Position numbers and translations under genes: made by a program. Positions 1 through 7,969 of a DNA stretch of 64,000 nt are shown in pieces; the first letter of the stretch is position 1, and each line of letters begins with the position of its first letter. This DNA is from Propionibacteriaceae bacterium (GTDB taxonomy: Bacteria; Actinomycetota; Actinomycetes; Propionibacteriales; Propionibacteriaceae). The stretch covers positions 1 to 64,000 of the forward strand of contig JAOPXN010000025.1 in the NCBI GenBank assembly GCA_025965155.1, written 5' to 3'. A model generated the notes under the pieces. The model ran no database searches. It was not told the DNA's origin and saw nothing but the letters and a program-made list of their open reading frames with translations.

Positions 1-639
1 GACCTGCTCGACCCCGACCACGTGCGCTCCGCGCTCGGCGCGGTCTGGCAGCGCAACTTTCGGCACGACTTCACCCACCACTTCAACCACATGCGCAGCT
101 TTGTCCTGGGTGACGAGGCAGGCGTGCTGATGGCGACCTACGACGAGGGCCAGCGTCCGGAGCGCCCGTTCCCCTACTTCAACGAGGTGATGACCGGGTT
201 CGAGTACACCGCCGCCACCGGGCTGCTGCAGGTCGGGGCGGTGGAGGAGGGCCGGGAGATCATCCGTGCCATCCGGGACCGCTACGACGGGGCGCGGCGC
301 AATCCGTTCGACGAGGCGGAGTGCGGGCACCACTACGCGCGGGCCATGGCCAGCTGGTCGGCCTTCGCGGCCTGGAACGACATCAGCTACCACGCGCCGA
401 CCGCGACCCTGACGGTCGGACAACGGGCGGACCGCGGGCGGTCCTTCTGGTCCACCGGCTCCGCCTTCGGCACCTGGCAGCCGGACGACTCGGGCGCGTC
501 CCTCGGCACCCTCGAGGTGGTGCACGGCGAGCTTTTGCTCGAGGCGCTCGTCGTCGACGGCATTGGCCACCGGCCGCCGATTGGACGGCTGGCGCCGCAG
601 GAAACGTGGTCGGTGACCGCCAACCGCTCGTTCGCATGA
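1..639 (+). CDS. GH116-family glycosidase (glucosylceramidase/beta-glucosidase type), 3' fragment
   Basis: The reading frame is already open at base 1 and ends in TGA at 637-639, so only about 212 C-terminal residues are visible. They carry the signature of the catalytic (alpha/alpha)6 domain of non-lysosomal glucosylceramidase-like GH116 enzymes: PFPYFNEVMTGFEYTAA, then EIIRAIRDRYDG, then RNPFDEAECGHHYARAMASW. The family hydrolyses beta-glucosides or beta-xylosides with retention. The N-terminal part and any signal peptide lie outside the window. A LacI-type regulator gene follows 80 bp downstream on the same strand and may control it. The family call is from motif recognition; the substrate is unknown. 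Confidence 0.85.
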   Translation, partial: DLLDPDHVRSALGAVWQRNFRHDFTHHFNHMRSFVLGDEAGVLMATYDEGQRPERPFPYFNEVMTGFEYTAATGLLQVGAVEEGREIIRAIRDRYDGARRNPFDEAECGHHYARAMASWSAFAAWNDISYHAPTATLTVGQRADRGRSFWSTGSAFGTWQPDDSGASLGTLEVVHGELLLEALVVDGIGHRPPIGRLAPQETWSVTANRSFA

Positions 640-719
640 CAGTGGGCCGCGGTTCCGAGCCGACGGATCGCCGCGGGTACGCTGTCCCGATCGATGCGAC
701 AGCGGGAAAAGGGGCGCCG

Positions 720-1724
720 ATGGTCAAAATCGTCGACGTCGCGGAGGCGGCGCAGGTATCGGTCGCCACCGTGTCCCGGGCCCTCAACAACAGCGCCCGC
801 GTCGATCCGGTCCTCGCCGAACGTGTTCGGGCTGCCGCCGAGCGGCTCGGTTACCGGCCGAACGCCGTGGCCCGCAACCTGCGCCGCCAGGGGACGCAGG
901 TCTGGGCGTTGATCATCACCGATATCAACAACCCCTTCTACACGGCGGTGGCGCGCGGGGTTGAGGACTTCGCCCAGGAGTCGGGCTTCTCGGTGCTGCT
1001 GTGCAACACCGACGAGGACCAGGCGAAGGAGGACCGCTACCTCGAGGTGGCCGCGCAGGAGCGGGTCGCCGGCGTGATCCTCGCACCACGCTCGGACAAC
1101 TCCGACACCTCCATCCTGGAGTCGAGCGGGATCCCGCTCGTGGTCGTCGACCGCCACCTCAACCGGAAGGTCGACTTCGTCACCGCCGCCTCGTTCGAGG
1201 GGGCGGTCATGGCCACCGAGCATCTCCTCCGCCAGGGCTGGCAGCGACCCGCCTGCATCACCCGCCCGGCCGACACCGCGACTACCGAGCAACGCCGGAT
1301 GGGCTACGAGGACGTGGTCCGGCGGCACGGCTTGCCCGCCATCGTGCGCCATGTGCCCTTCCACGCCGACAGCGGCGTCGAGGCGATCAGCCGGTTGTTC
1401 GAGTCCGACGTTCCCCCCGACTCGCTGCTCGCGGTCGACTCGATGCTGGCGCTCGGGCTCATGACGGGACTGCAGCGCCGCAACCTCAAGATCGGCCGCG
1501 ACGTGGGCCTGATCGGCTTCGACGACGCGACCTGGGCGCCCGTGGTGGAACCGGCGCTCTCAGTGATCGCGCAGCCCGCCTACGAGATGGGCACGGAGGC
1601 GGCCCGGCTGCTGGTGAAGCGGATCCGGGGTCAGGGGCCGGCCGAGCCGCAGACCCTGGTGATGAGCACGACCCTGATCGTCCGGGGCAGCAGCCGGCGC
1701 CCGCGCGGCCGGCGGGGCGGCTAG
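720..1724 (+). CDS. LacI-family transcriptional regulator (1)
   Basis: This encodes a 334-residue regulator. An N-terminal LacI helix-turn-helix (VDVAEAAQVSVATVSRAL, residues 4-21) and hinge (GYRPNAVARNLR) precede a periplasmic-binding-protein-like sensor domain (ALIITDINNPFYTAVARGVED through LIGFDDATWAPVVEPALSVI). The ATG at 720 is chosen because GGGAAAAGGGG sits just upstream and because the helix-turn-helix of this family starts within about five residues of the start; the frame stays open far upstream but that extension is not LacI-like. The gene lies 80 bp after the GH116 gene, so a sugar-responsive local repressor is likely. The ligand is not predictable. The 3' end faces a membrane protein gene on the opposite strand. 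Confidence 0.93.
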   Translation: MVKIVDVAEAAQVSVATVSRALNNSARVDPVLAERVRAAAERLGYRPNAVARNLRRQGTQVWALIITDINNPFYTAVARGVEDFAQESGFSVLLCNTDEDQAKEDRYLEVAAQERVAGVILAPRSDNSDTSILESSGIPLVVVDRHLNRKVDFVTAASFEGAVMATEHLLRQGWQRPACITRPADTATTEQRRMGYEDVVRRHGLPAIVRHVPFHADSGVEAISRLFESDVPPDSLLAVDSMLALGLMTGLQRRNLKIGRDVGLIGFDDATWAPVVEPALSVIAQPAYEMGTEAARLLVKRIRGQGPAEPQTLVMSTTLIVRGSSRRPRGRRGG

Positions 1725-1766
1725 CCGACTGCGCTTCGGCGATGGACCCGGCCGTGTCGGCAACAG

Positions 1767-2393
1767 CTAGACGGTGACGTCCTGGTGGGCGGCCGGGGTG
1801 CTGGTCATCGTCCAGGTCGCGATCCGGCTGGACCTGTCGAAGAGCCAGATCGCAATCCACGCGATTCCCACGGCAAGGACGGCGAGACCGAGGTCCAGCA
1901 CCGCCTCAGGCACGAACGCGCGCAGTGAGATCGGTACGGCCCCGACGGCGTACAGGACGAGCGGCATCACGGGCACCTCGCGGGTGCGGAGCAGAGCCGT
2001 GACGAAGGTAAGCGTGCCGAGGAGGAACAGAATGGATACTGCGGTCAGGGCGATACCCAGCGAGCCGTCCCGGAGCGCCCGACCGGTGTCGGCCGGGAGG
2101 TCGGCGAGCACCAGATTGATTACGAACTCCACCCCGACTAGCGCAGACAGGGCGAACGCGTTCAGTAGGTAGGCGACTAGGCCAAAGGTCCCGGTGCGGC
2201 GACCAAAGGCGAGATAGAGGGCGGTGATGAGAGCCAGCGCCAGGATCTGCGCGAGCGGGGCGATCAGCTGGGTGAAGGCGGAGGTCTGGATGAGTTCTGC
2301 ACGCTTGGCGGCATTGATGAGCAGCACGACGGCGCTTCCGCAGCCAGCGGCCGCAGCGATGCGATAGAGCGTCGCGGGGACGGGATGGGACAT
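1767..2393 (-). CDS. Multi-pass membrane protein (possibly DUF4386-like)
   Basis: This encodes a 208-residue, very hydrophobic protein with about six predicted membrane segments, for example AAGCGSAVVLLINAA near the N-terminus, LIAPLAQILALALITALYLAF, and AVLAVGIAWIAIWLF near the C-terminus. The ATG at 2393 is preferred because GGAGG lies 5 bases upstream on this strand. A longer form starting at 2468 would add 25 polar residues. The layout resembles DUF4386-type proteins, but I cannot confirm the family and give no function. It is convergent with the LacI gene and divergent from the TetR gene. Confidence 0.7.
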   Translation of the reverse strand: MSHPVPATLYRIAAAAGCGSAVVLLINAAKRAELIQTSAFTQLIAPLAQILALALITALYLAFGRRTGTFGLVAYLLNAFALSALVGVEFVINLVLADLPADTGRALRDGSLGIALTAVSILFLLGTLTFVTALLRTREVPVMPLVLYAVGAVPISLRAFVPEAVLDLGLAVLAVGIAWIAIWLFDRSSRIATWTMTSTPAAHQDVTV

Positions 2394-2464
2394 GGCTTCC
2401 TCCGAGGAAGTTTGATTGATCACATCCCCCGGCCGGCGGCCGGGGACTGGTGGAACACGAGAAC

Positions 2465-2542
2465 TCATGGGCCTTGGGCCATGGGGCCAGGTCTCGGCGC
2501 CGCGCCGGGGGATAGCTGGCTTGCGATGGCAATCTCACTCAT
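2465..2542 (-). CDS. Possible 25-residue leader ORF upstream of the membrane protein gene
   Basis: On the minus strand an ATG at 2542 is preceded by AAGGAGGG and opens a 25-codon frame (MSEIAIASQLSPGAAP...). Its stop overlaps, as ATGA, the alternative ATG of the membrane protein gene at 2468. The purine-rich Shine-Dalgarno is clear but only 3 bases from the ATG, so initiation may be poor. It could be a leader peptide or a coupling device, or simply chance. No homology is known to me. Confidence 0.25.
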   Translation of the reverse strand: MSEIAIASQLSPGAAPRPGPMAQGP

Positions 2543-2641
2543 GGCCCTCCTTCCGGTGTTGCCTGACTGGCTGGATCTCCGCCGGGTTGTGGAGATTCCG
2601 TGGGCTTGGTTGAAACCTAGAAGGCAATGTGATGAGGACGC

Positions 2642-2659
2642 ATCACCACATGTGGTGAT
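2642..2659. promoter_or_regulatory. Perfect 18-bp palindrome, likely operator
   Basis: ATCACCACATGTGGTGAT reads identically on both strands. It lies in the 338-bp gap (2469-2806) between the divergent membrane protein and TetR genes, 147 bp before the TetR start. Related TGATG/CATCA half sites flank it at 2629-2634 (GTGATG) and near 2665. It looks like a dimeric repressor site, but its sequence differs from the palindrome downstream of tetR. The rest of the gap shows no further gene beyond the tiny ORF at 2465-2542. Confidence 0.55.
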
Positions 2660-2806
2660 TGAGGTGATGACGTGGCCGATCGGTACGCGGCTAGGCGGAA
2701 GGAAAAGCTGCCGGTCGATCTAGACGCGGTTAGGGAAAAGCGGATGTTGGTCAACTTGCCGGGCGACTAGGAGGTCGCGCGCAACCGTGGTCCCTACACT
2801 GACCCG

Positions 2807-3385
2807 ATGGACAGCCCGCCGCGCACGTCCCAGGAGCGCATTCTCAGCGCCGCGAAGCAGGTGTTCGCCGCGCACGGATACCGCGGCGGGAGCTTGAACG
2901 ACGTGGCAACCCTCGCGGGTTACACCCGGGCTGGACTTCTGCATCACTATCCGAGCAAGCAAGCGGTGCTGCTCGCGCTGCTGGACCTTCGGGACGAGCG
3001 GCTCGGTACCCGCGACTGGAGAGAAGTAGAGTCGATCTTCACCGTGATTGAGCGGCTGCCAGACCTGGTCCGGCGCATCCTCGAGGACCGGGTGCTCGTT
3101 CAGCTCGCGCATGCGCTCACCGCCGAAGCCTCCGAAAGTGGCCATCCCGCCCATGAGTGGGCAGCTGGCCGTCAAGATCAGCTTCGTCAGCGCCTTGTGG
3201 CGTCGGTCAGGCACTCAATCGACGCTCGCGAGCTGGCCCCGTCGATAGATCCGGAGTCTCTTGCGGCCGTCATCCTTGCCGCCGTGGAGGGCCTAGAAGC
3301 TCAATGGCTGATCAATGAGTCGGTCAGCCCGGTCCAGGGGGCACGTACCCTCCGACAGCTTCTCGAGGGCATCCGGCTTAGGTGA
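2807..3385 (+). CDS. TetR-family transcriptional regulator
   Basis: This encodes 192 residues. The N-terminal TetR helix-turn-helix is clear: ERILSAAKQVFAAHGYRG, then LNDVATLAGYTRAGLLHHYPSKQAVLLALL (residues about 10-57). A helical ligand-binding domain of normal family length follows. It lies 97 bp upstream of the GH106 rhamnosidase gene. The 18-bp palindrome at 3403-3420 in that gap has the ACC(N)ACC..GGT(N)GGT character of TetR operators, so control of the GH106 gene is the natural inference. The inducer is unknown; a rhamnoside or plant aglycone is plausible given the neighbours. Confidence 0.93.
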   Translation: MDSPPRTSQERILSAAKQVFAAHGYRGGSLNDVATLAGYTRAGLLHHYPSKQAVLLALLDLRDERLGTRDWREVESIFTVIERLPDLVRRILEDRVLVQLAHALTAEASESGHPAHEWAAGRQDQLRQRLVASVRHSIDARELAPSIDPESLAAVILAAVEGLEAQWLINESVSPVQGARTLRQLLEGIRLR

Positions 3386-3402
3386 GAATGGCCGCGGCTC
3401 AC

Positions 3403-3420
3403 ACCTACCAACTGGTAGGT
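3403..3420. promoter_or_regulatory. Probable TetR operator before the GH106 gene
   Basis: ACCTACCAACTGGTAGGT is an inverted repeat with 8-bp arms (ACCTACCA/TGGTAGGT) and a 2-bp centre. It lies between the TetR gene end (3385) and the GH106 start (3483), 5 bp before a LacI-type site. Size and symmetry fit a TetR dimer-pair operator. Confidence 0.7.
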
Positions 3421-3425
3421 AGTTG

Positions 3426-3437
3426 TGATACGTTTCA
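3426..3437. promoter_or_regulatory. Probable LacI-family operator before the GH106 gene
   Basis: TGATACGTTTCA matches the common LacI-family operator form TGAAACGTTTCA at 11 of 12 positions, with the central CG. It sits 45 bp before the GH106 start. A related site (TGAATCGTTTTA) precedes the ABC binding-protein gene at 7929, so the LacI regulator encoded at 6682 is the likely ligand-responsive repressor. Confidence 0.55.
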
Positions 3438-3482
3438 GCGAAATTGCAGGCGTAGCGGCGTACGCGTTCAAAGGAGAACATC

Positions 3483-6440
3483 ATGGCCATGGATGACCTC
3501 GTCCGGCTCATCAAGAACCCGCCCATTGAGTACCGGCCCGAGCTGCGCTGGTGGCTTGCGGAGGGGCTCCACACCGACGAGACGCTGCGGTACGAGATCG
3601 ACACTGCTCACCGGCTGGGGTTCGGCGGCATGGAGTTCCTCGCCATGGATGAGGGAAACATCGACCACTCCCGCTACGGATGGGGTGCGGAGGAGTGGGT
3701 TCACGACTCGCAGATCGTGGTCGAGGAGACAACGAAGCGCAACATGTCGGTGAGCTTCACCTCCGGCACGAACTGGTCGAACGCCAACCTCCCGACCATC
3801 GACGCCGACCACCCGGCGGCCGCAAAGGAACTGGACCTGGTCAGTGAGGACCTTCTCGCCGGCACCTCACGCACCGGAGCCCTGCAGCGGATCGATCTGA
3901 ACGCCGAGCCGGCGGCCCGGAAGCTTCCCGGGCACCGCGGTGTCATCCGCAAGCAGGTGTTGGTCGCCGTCATCGCCGCCCGCGTCGTGGAGGAGACAGA
4001 GGTCGGCGCCGTCTTGGATGTCGACTCCGTGGTTGACCTGACCAGCCAGGTGCGGGATGAGGCACTGGAGTGGACAGCGCCGGACGAGGGCACCTGGCGG
4101 CTCTTCACGTACTGGATGCATGGCACCGGCCAGACCGCATCGCCGTCCGCCTCCGTCAACTACACGGTCAGCTACGTTGACCCCGAGGGCGCTCAGGCCG
4201 TGATCGACTACTGGGAGTCGACGGTGCTCACCCCCGAACTGCGTGAGCAGATCGCTCGAAACCCCCGCGCCCAGATGTACATGGACTCCCTCGAGCTGTC
4301 GACCTACGGTGCCGGCGGGCTGTTCTGGGGCCATACGGTCGTCGAAGAGTTCCGGACTCGGCGCGGCTACGACATCACGGGTTGGCTACCTTTTTTGACG
4401 CGGGATGCGGCTTTCATGGCAGTCGACACCGTCTATCACAACGAGCCGCTCGATGAGCACCGGGTGACGGTGGAGAAGGTTCGCTTCGACTATGTGCGGA
4501 CGCTGACCGATCTCTATATCGAGAACATGCTGCGCCCGTTCGCGACGTTCCTTCACGACAACCAGATGACGCTGCGGGCGGAGATCAGCTACGGTCTACC
4601 GTTCGAGCTCACCCGGCCCGGCCCGGAGGTGGATGGCATCGAGACCGAGTCACTGGAGTTCGCATCCCAGATCGATGCCTACCGTCTGATGGCCGGCCCG
4701 GCGCACCTGTTCGGCAAGCAGTACTCCTCGGAGACCGGCGCGACCACGCGCAACCACATCCTCGACCACCGGTTCTACGACCAGATCATCGCCACCCAGC
4801 TGGCCGCCGGCATCACCAAGACGGTCCTGCACGGCTGGGCCAGTACCGCCGGCGCGGAAGGCGTCACAAAGTGGCCAGGGCACGAGGGCATGTGGCCGAT
4901 GTTCTCCGAGCGGTTCGACACCCGACAGCCGGCCTGTGAGTTCTACCCACTGTGGAACGCCGCCCTCGGCCGTTACCAGGCGGTCCTCCGCCAGGGCAAG
5001 CCCAGGATCGATGTCGGGATCCTGCGTACCGACCACTTCACCGACAACATGTCCGGCATCGGCTTCCTCGGCGAGGACGGCACCCGCACTCCCGACGAGG
5101 AGGCCTACGGCCGCCACTGGATGCGCAACCGTGAGAACCACTGGTGGCAGGACCTCGGCATGCAGGACGCCGGCTGGACGTATGAGTTCTTCGACGGCTC
5201 ACTTCTGCTGCACGACGACGTGTCGTTCTCCGACGGGGTGGTCCAGCCGAACGGCCCCGGCTACCAGGCACTGATCGTGTATCAAAGTGAGCTGGATCCC
5301 GACGCCGCGGCGAAGGTCCTCGAATGGGCCCGGGAGGGGCTCAAGGTGCTCGTCGTCCATGGCGCACGCGAACTCAAGCTGTTGATGAAGGGCCTGCACA
5401 CGACCCATCAGCGCGCCGCTGCGCGGACACCGGGTCTCGACGGACGTGATCAGGAACTCGGCACCACCTTGAAAGAACTGCTCGCGCTGCCCACCGTCGT
5501 CGCGATCGATGACCCCACGCGGACCGTCGATGCGCTGCGGAAGCTCGGCGTTGCGGGACGTGCGGAGTTCACCAGCGAGAACCGCAGCATCCTCAGTCAC
5601 CTGCGCGAGGACGGTAACCTGCTGAACCTGTACCTCTACCACTTCCTCTACGAGACTCAAGAGGCGGTCGAGGTCGAGGTAGCCCTCGCCGGCGTCGGTG
5701 CCGTGCACCGGATTGACGGCTGGACCGGGGCCACCCACCCACACTCCGGAGTCCGCCAGGACGGCGCGCGCACCATCTTGACGCTCACGCTGGCCCCCGG
5801 CGAGACGGCCCTCCTCACCCTCGACAGGTCGGCGACCACCGCACCCGAGTCCCCGGCGAGCTCGCGCGAGACGGTCGCCGACCTCTCCGAGTGGAGGGTT
5901 GCCGTGGAGAGCTGGGATGCCGGTGAGCTCCAGCTCATCACCGAGGACCGTGGGCTCGGCTACGAGACCCGCGAGGTCCGTCCGACGACGGCCGTCACCC
6001 GCATCGAAGCCGGGACGACAACTCTGCGCCCGTGGAAGGACATTGCCGAAGTCGGGCCCGAGGTCTCCGGCGTCGGTGAGTACACCACCACACTGCACCT
6101 TGAGCATCAGCCGCAGGAGGGACACCGGTACCTGCTTGACCTCGGATCCACGGCCGGGGGCCTCGGCTCGCTGCGGGTCAACGAAGGCGAGCTGAAGGGC
6201 TTCGATACCTCCGCTCCCGTCGTCGACGTCACCGACCAACTGCGCGCAGGGGACAACACGGTCATGATCCGGGTGTCGAGTTCGCTGAACAACCGGCTGC
6301 TTGCCCGCGGCTACTACGACAACGTGCCCGACATCATTGGCGAGCTGGCCGGGGGAGAGCGCCGGATGCAGACCACCGAGGTGCACGATTACGGTCTGCT
6401 CGGTCCGGTGCGGCTGCTGCGTGAAGCAGGAAGCCGGTGA
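3483..6440 (+). CDS. GH106-type alpha-L-rhamnosidase, cytoplasmic
   Basis: This encodes 985 residues. The N-terminus NPPIEYRPELRWWLAEGLH followed by EIDTAHRLGFGGMEF matches the start of the GH106 barrel domain, where NPP-x-E-x-RP and GFGG are typical. A catalytic barrel runs to roughly residue 600 (MYMDSLELSTYGAGGLFWG, MTLRAEISYG). The C-terminal 150 residues (GEYTTTLHL.., RYLLDLGSTAGGLGSLRVNEG) look like a galactose-binding beta-sandwich. Many GH106 enzymes carry a signal peptide; none is visible here, so it probably acts on imported rhamnosides. AAAGGAG lies just before the ATG. Two operators (3403, 3426) suggest dual TetR/LacI control. The family call is good; the exact linkage hydrolysed is not known. 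Confidence 0.8.
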   Translation: MAMDDLVRLIKNPPIEYRPELRWWLAEGLHTDETLRYEIDTAHRLGFGGMEFLAMDEGNIDHSRYGWGAEEWVHDSQIVVEETTKRNMSVSFTSGTNWSNANLPTIDADHPAAAKELDLVSEDLLAGTSRTGALQRIDLNAEPAARKLPGHRGVIRKQVLVAVIAARVVEETEVGAVLDVDSVVDLTSQVRDEALEWTAPDEGTWRLFTYWMHGTGQTASPSASVNYTVSYVDPEGAQAVIDYWESTVLTPELREQIARNPRAQMYMDSLELSTYGAGGLFWGHTVVEEFRTRRGYDITGWLPFLTRDAAFMAVDTVYHNEPLDEHRVTVEKVRFDYVRTLTDLYIENMLRPFATFLHDNQMTLRAEISYGLPFELTRPGPEVDGIETESLEFASQIDAYRLMAGPAHLFGKQYSSETGATTRNHILDHRFYDQIIATQLAAGITKTVLHGWASTAGAEGVTKWPGHEGMWPMFSERFDTRQPACEFYPLWNAALGRYQAVLRQGKPRIDVGILRTDHFTDNMSGIGFLGEDGTRTPDEEAYGRHWMRNRENHWWQDLGMQDAGWTYEFFDGSLLLHDDVSFSDGVVQPNGPGYQALIVYQSELDPDAAAKVLEWAREGLKVLVVHGARELKLLMKGLHTTHQRAAARTPGLDGRDQELGTTLKELLALPTVVAIDDPTRTVDALRKLGVAGRAEFTSENRSILSHLREDGNLLNLYLYHFLYETQEAVEVEVALAGVGAVHRIDGWTGATHPHSGVRQDGARTILTLTLAPGETALLTLDRSATTAPESPASSRETVADLSEWRVAVESWDAGELQLITEDRGLGYETREVRPTTAVTRIEAGTTTLRPWKDIAEVGPEVSGVGEYTTTLHLEHQPQEGHRYLLDLGSTAGGLGSLRVNEGELKGFDTSAPVVDVTDQLRAGDNTVMIRVSSSLNNRLLARGYYDNVPDIIGELAGGERRMQTTEVHDYGLLGPVRLLREAGSR

Positions 6441-6546
6441 CGAGCCGATGCCGGCTGTGACAGCGGTCATCTGATCCTGGCTCGTGCTGACAGGCCACAC
6501 GGCGGCGTCCGAGATCGCCGTGTCGCCCGGCCGGGAGGGCCCGGGA

Positions 6547-6567
6547 TGATACGTTGATACGAATCAA
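6547..6567. promoter_or_regulatory. LacI-type operator region upstream of lacI (2)
   Basis: TGATACG occurs twice, one base apart (6547-6553 and 6555-6561), and the second copy forms the imperfect palindrome TTGATACGAATCAA (6554-6567) with central CG. It lies in the 241-bp gap between the GH106 gene and the LacI gene, about 115 bp before the latter, and shares the TGATACG half site with the operator at 3426. Autoregulation of the LacI gene is the likely role. Confidence 0.5.
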
Positions 6568-6681
6568 GGGCGACGGGTTCCGGGTTCATGATCCCTCGCT
6601 GTAGGTGGTCCGAGTCGCATCATCGCAGCGTCTCAGGGAACGCCGTGGCGACGGCTGTGAGTGGATGGGTGGGCCAAGGAC

Positions 6682-7755
6682 ATGGCAGTGCAGAAATCGC
6701 CGGTCAGCGTGAAGGACGTCGCCGCCCTTGCGGGTGTCTCTGTCGGCACGGTTTCCAACGTAGTCAACTCCTCGGCCGTCGTCTCGGAGGCGACTCGGCA
6801 GCGGGTTGAGGATGCGATCGTGAAACTCGGTTGGGTCCGCAACGAGTCGGCTCGCCAGCTGCGGGCCGGACGGAGTCGCTCGATCGGCATGGTGGTGATG
6901 GAGATCGCCAACCCCTTCTTCACCGACATTGTCGGCGGTGTCGAAGACTATGTTCATGAGCGTGGTTATGCGGTCCAGCTCGGGAACAGCGCCGAGCAGG
7001 TCAGTCGAGAGCTGAGGCAGCTCGAGCTGTTCGAGGAGCAACGGGTCCGTGGCGTGCTGCTCGCGCCCATCCGGGAGATCGGTGACCGAATCGCTCGATT
7101 GCGGCGCCAAGGCATCCCGGTGGTACTGGTGGATAGAGCTGCGGGCGTGGCCGACGTCTGTTCGGTTTCGGTCGACGATGTCGAAGGTGGCAGGCTCGCG
7201 GTTGCGCATCTGGTCGAGCTGGGCCACCAACGGATTGCTTTCGTGGGAGGACCGAAACGCCTGCAACAGGTTCGCGATCGGAGTCTCGGTGCGCGGCTCG
7301 GAGCTTCGTCGATGGGCCCCGACGGTCACTTGATGACGCTGTCCACGCCGCGCCTGGACACCAAGTCGGGGGTCAGCGCGGCAGCCGAGATCGCCCTCAT
7401 GTCGGCGACCGAACGGCCTACGGCGGTCTTTGCAGCGAACGACTTGTTGGCCATCGGTCTGCTGCAAGGGTTTGTGACCCAAGGCATGCGGGTTCCCGAG
7501 GACGTGGCGATCATCGGCTACGACGACATCGCTTTCGCAGCGGCAGCCGCGGTTCCGTTGTCCTCCATCCGGCAACCTCGGGAGATCTTGGGGCGGCGAG
7601 CTGCTGAGTTGCTCTTCGAGGAGGTTGCGGCGCTCGAGACAGACCTACCGCACCAGCATCAGCAGGTGCAGTTCCTGCCCGAGCTGGTTGTCCGGCGTTC
7701 CACTGCCGGCGCCAGGACAACCTCAGCAAAGTCAGGATCGGGCAGCGCCGCATAA
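6682..7755 (+). CDS. LacI-family transcriptional regulator (2), probable rhamnoside regulon repressor
   Basis: This encodes about 357 residues. The helix-turn-helix (SVKDVAALAGVSVGTVSNVVN, in two overlapping pieces near residues 8-28) and hinge (ARQLRAGRS) are followed by a sugar-sensing domain (IGMVVMEIANPFFTDIVGGVE; TAVFAANDLLAIGLLQGF; AIIGYDDIAFAAAAAVPLSSI). The start is uncertain: GTG at 6661 is in frame, but ATG 6682 places the helix-turn-helix at the usual distance; neither has an ideal ribosome site. It stands between the GH106 gene and the ABC importer, both preceded by sites sharing TGAWWCGTTT, so it is the best candidate repressor of this module. Confidence 0.92.
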   Translation: MAVQKSPVSVKDVAALAGVSVGTVSNVVNSSAVVSEATRQRVEDAIVKLGWVRNESARQLRAGRSRSIGMVVMEIANPFFTDIVGGVEDYVHERGYAVQLGNSAEQVSRELRQLELFEEQRVRGVLLAPIREIGDRIARLRRQGIPVVLVDRAAGVADVCSVSVDDVEGGRLAVAHLVELGHQRIAFVGGPKRLQQVRDRSLGARLGASSMGPDGHLMTLSTPRLDTKSGVSAAAEIALMSATERPTAVFAANDLLAIGLLQGFVTQGMRVPEDVAIIGYDDIAFAAAAAVPLSSIRQPREILGRRAAELLFEEVAALETDLPHQHQQVQFLPELVVRRSTAGARTTSAKSGSGSAA

Positions 7756-7882
7756 CCAATGTCGACGCCGACGACCTACCACGGCATAGGACGACCTGCG
7801 TCTGCATAGGCCGCGAATCCTGGGCGATGCCGCCGTCTGTATTCGCTCTCACCTGAGCCGGATCTGGGCGTTAAGCCGGGGG

Positions 7883-7912
7883 TTGACAGTGTTCAAGATC
7901 GCCTCCTAGACT
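7883..7912 (+). promoter_or_regulatory. Sigma70-type promoter of the rhamnoside importer operon
   Basis: TTGACA (7883-7888) and TAGACT (7907-7912) are separated by 18 bp. The predicted start near 7919 puts the inverted repeat at 7928-7946 immediately downstream of the start point, a good position for repression. Confidence 0.6.
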
Positions 7913-7927
7913 CCATGAGACCACAGA

Positions 7928-7946
7928 GTGAATCGTTTTAATTCAC
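7928..7946. promoter_or_regulatory. Operator-like inverted repeat before the ABC binding-protein gene
   Basis: GTGAAT(7 bases)ATTCAC forms a 6-bp-arm inverted repeat, and within it TGAATCGTTTTA (7929-7940) fits the LacI form TGAAACGTTTCA at 10 of 12 positions. It lies 24 bp before the GTG start chosen for the downstream gene. Confidence 0.55.
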
Positions 7947-7969
7947 CATCGTCTTACAAGGAGGTAAGC

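Noticed and set aside
1906-2538. Minus-strand 210-codon frame with a good Shine-Dalgarno before GTG 2538
   Set aside because: It overlaps the membrane protein in another frame, and its Arg/Pro/His-rich product is a typical frame shadow.
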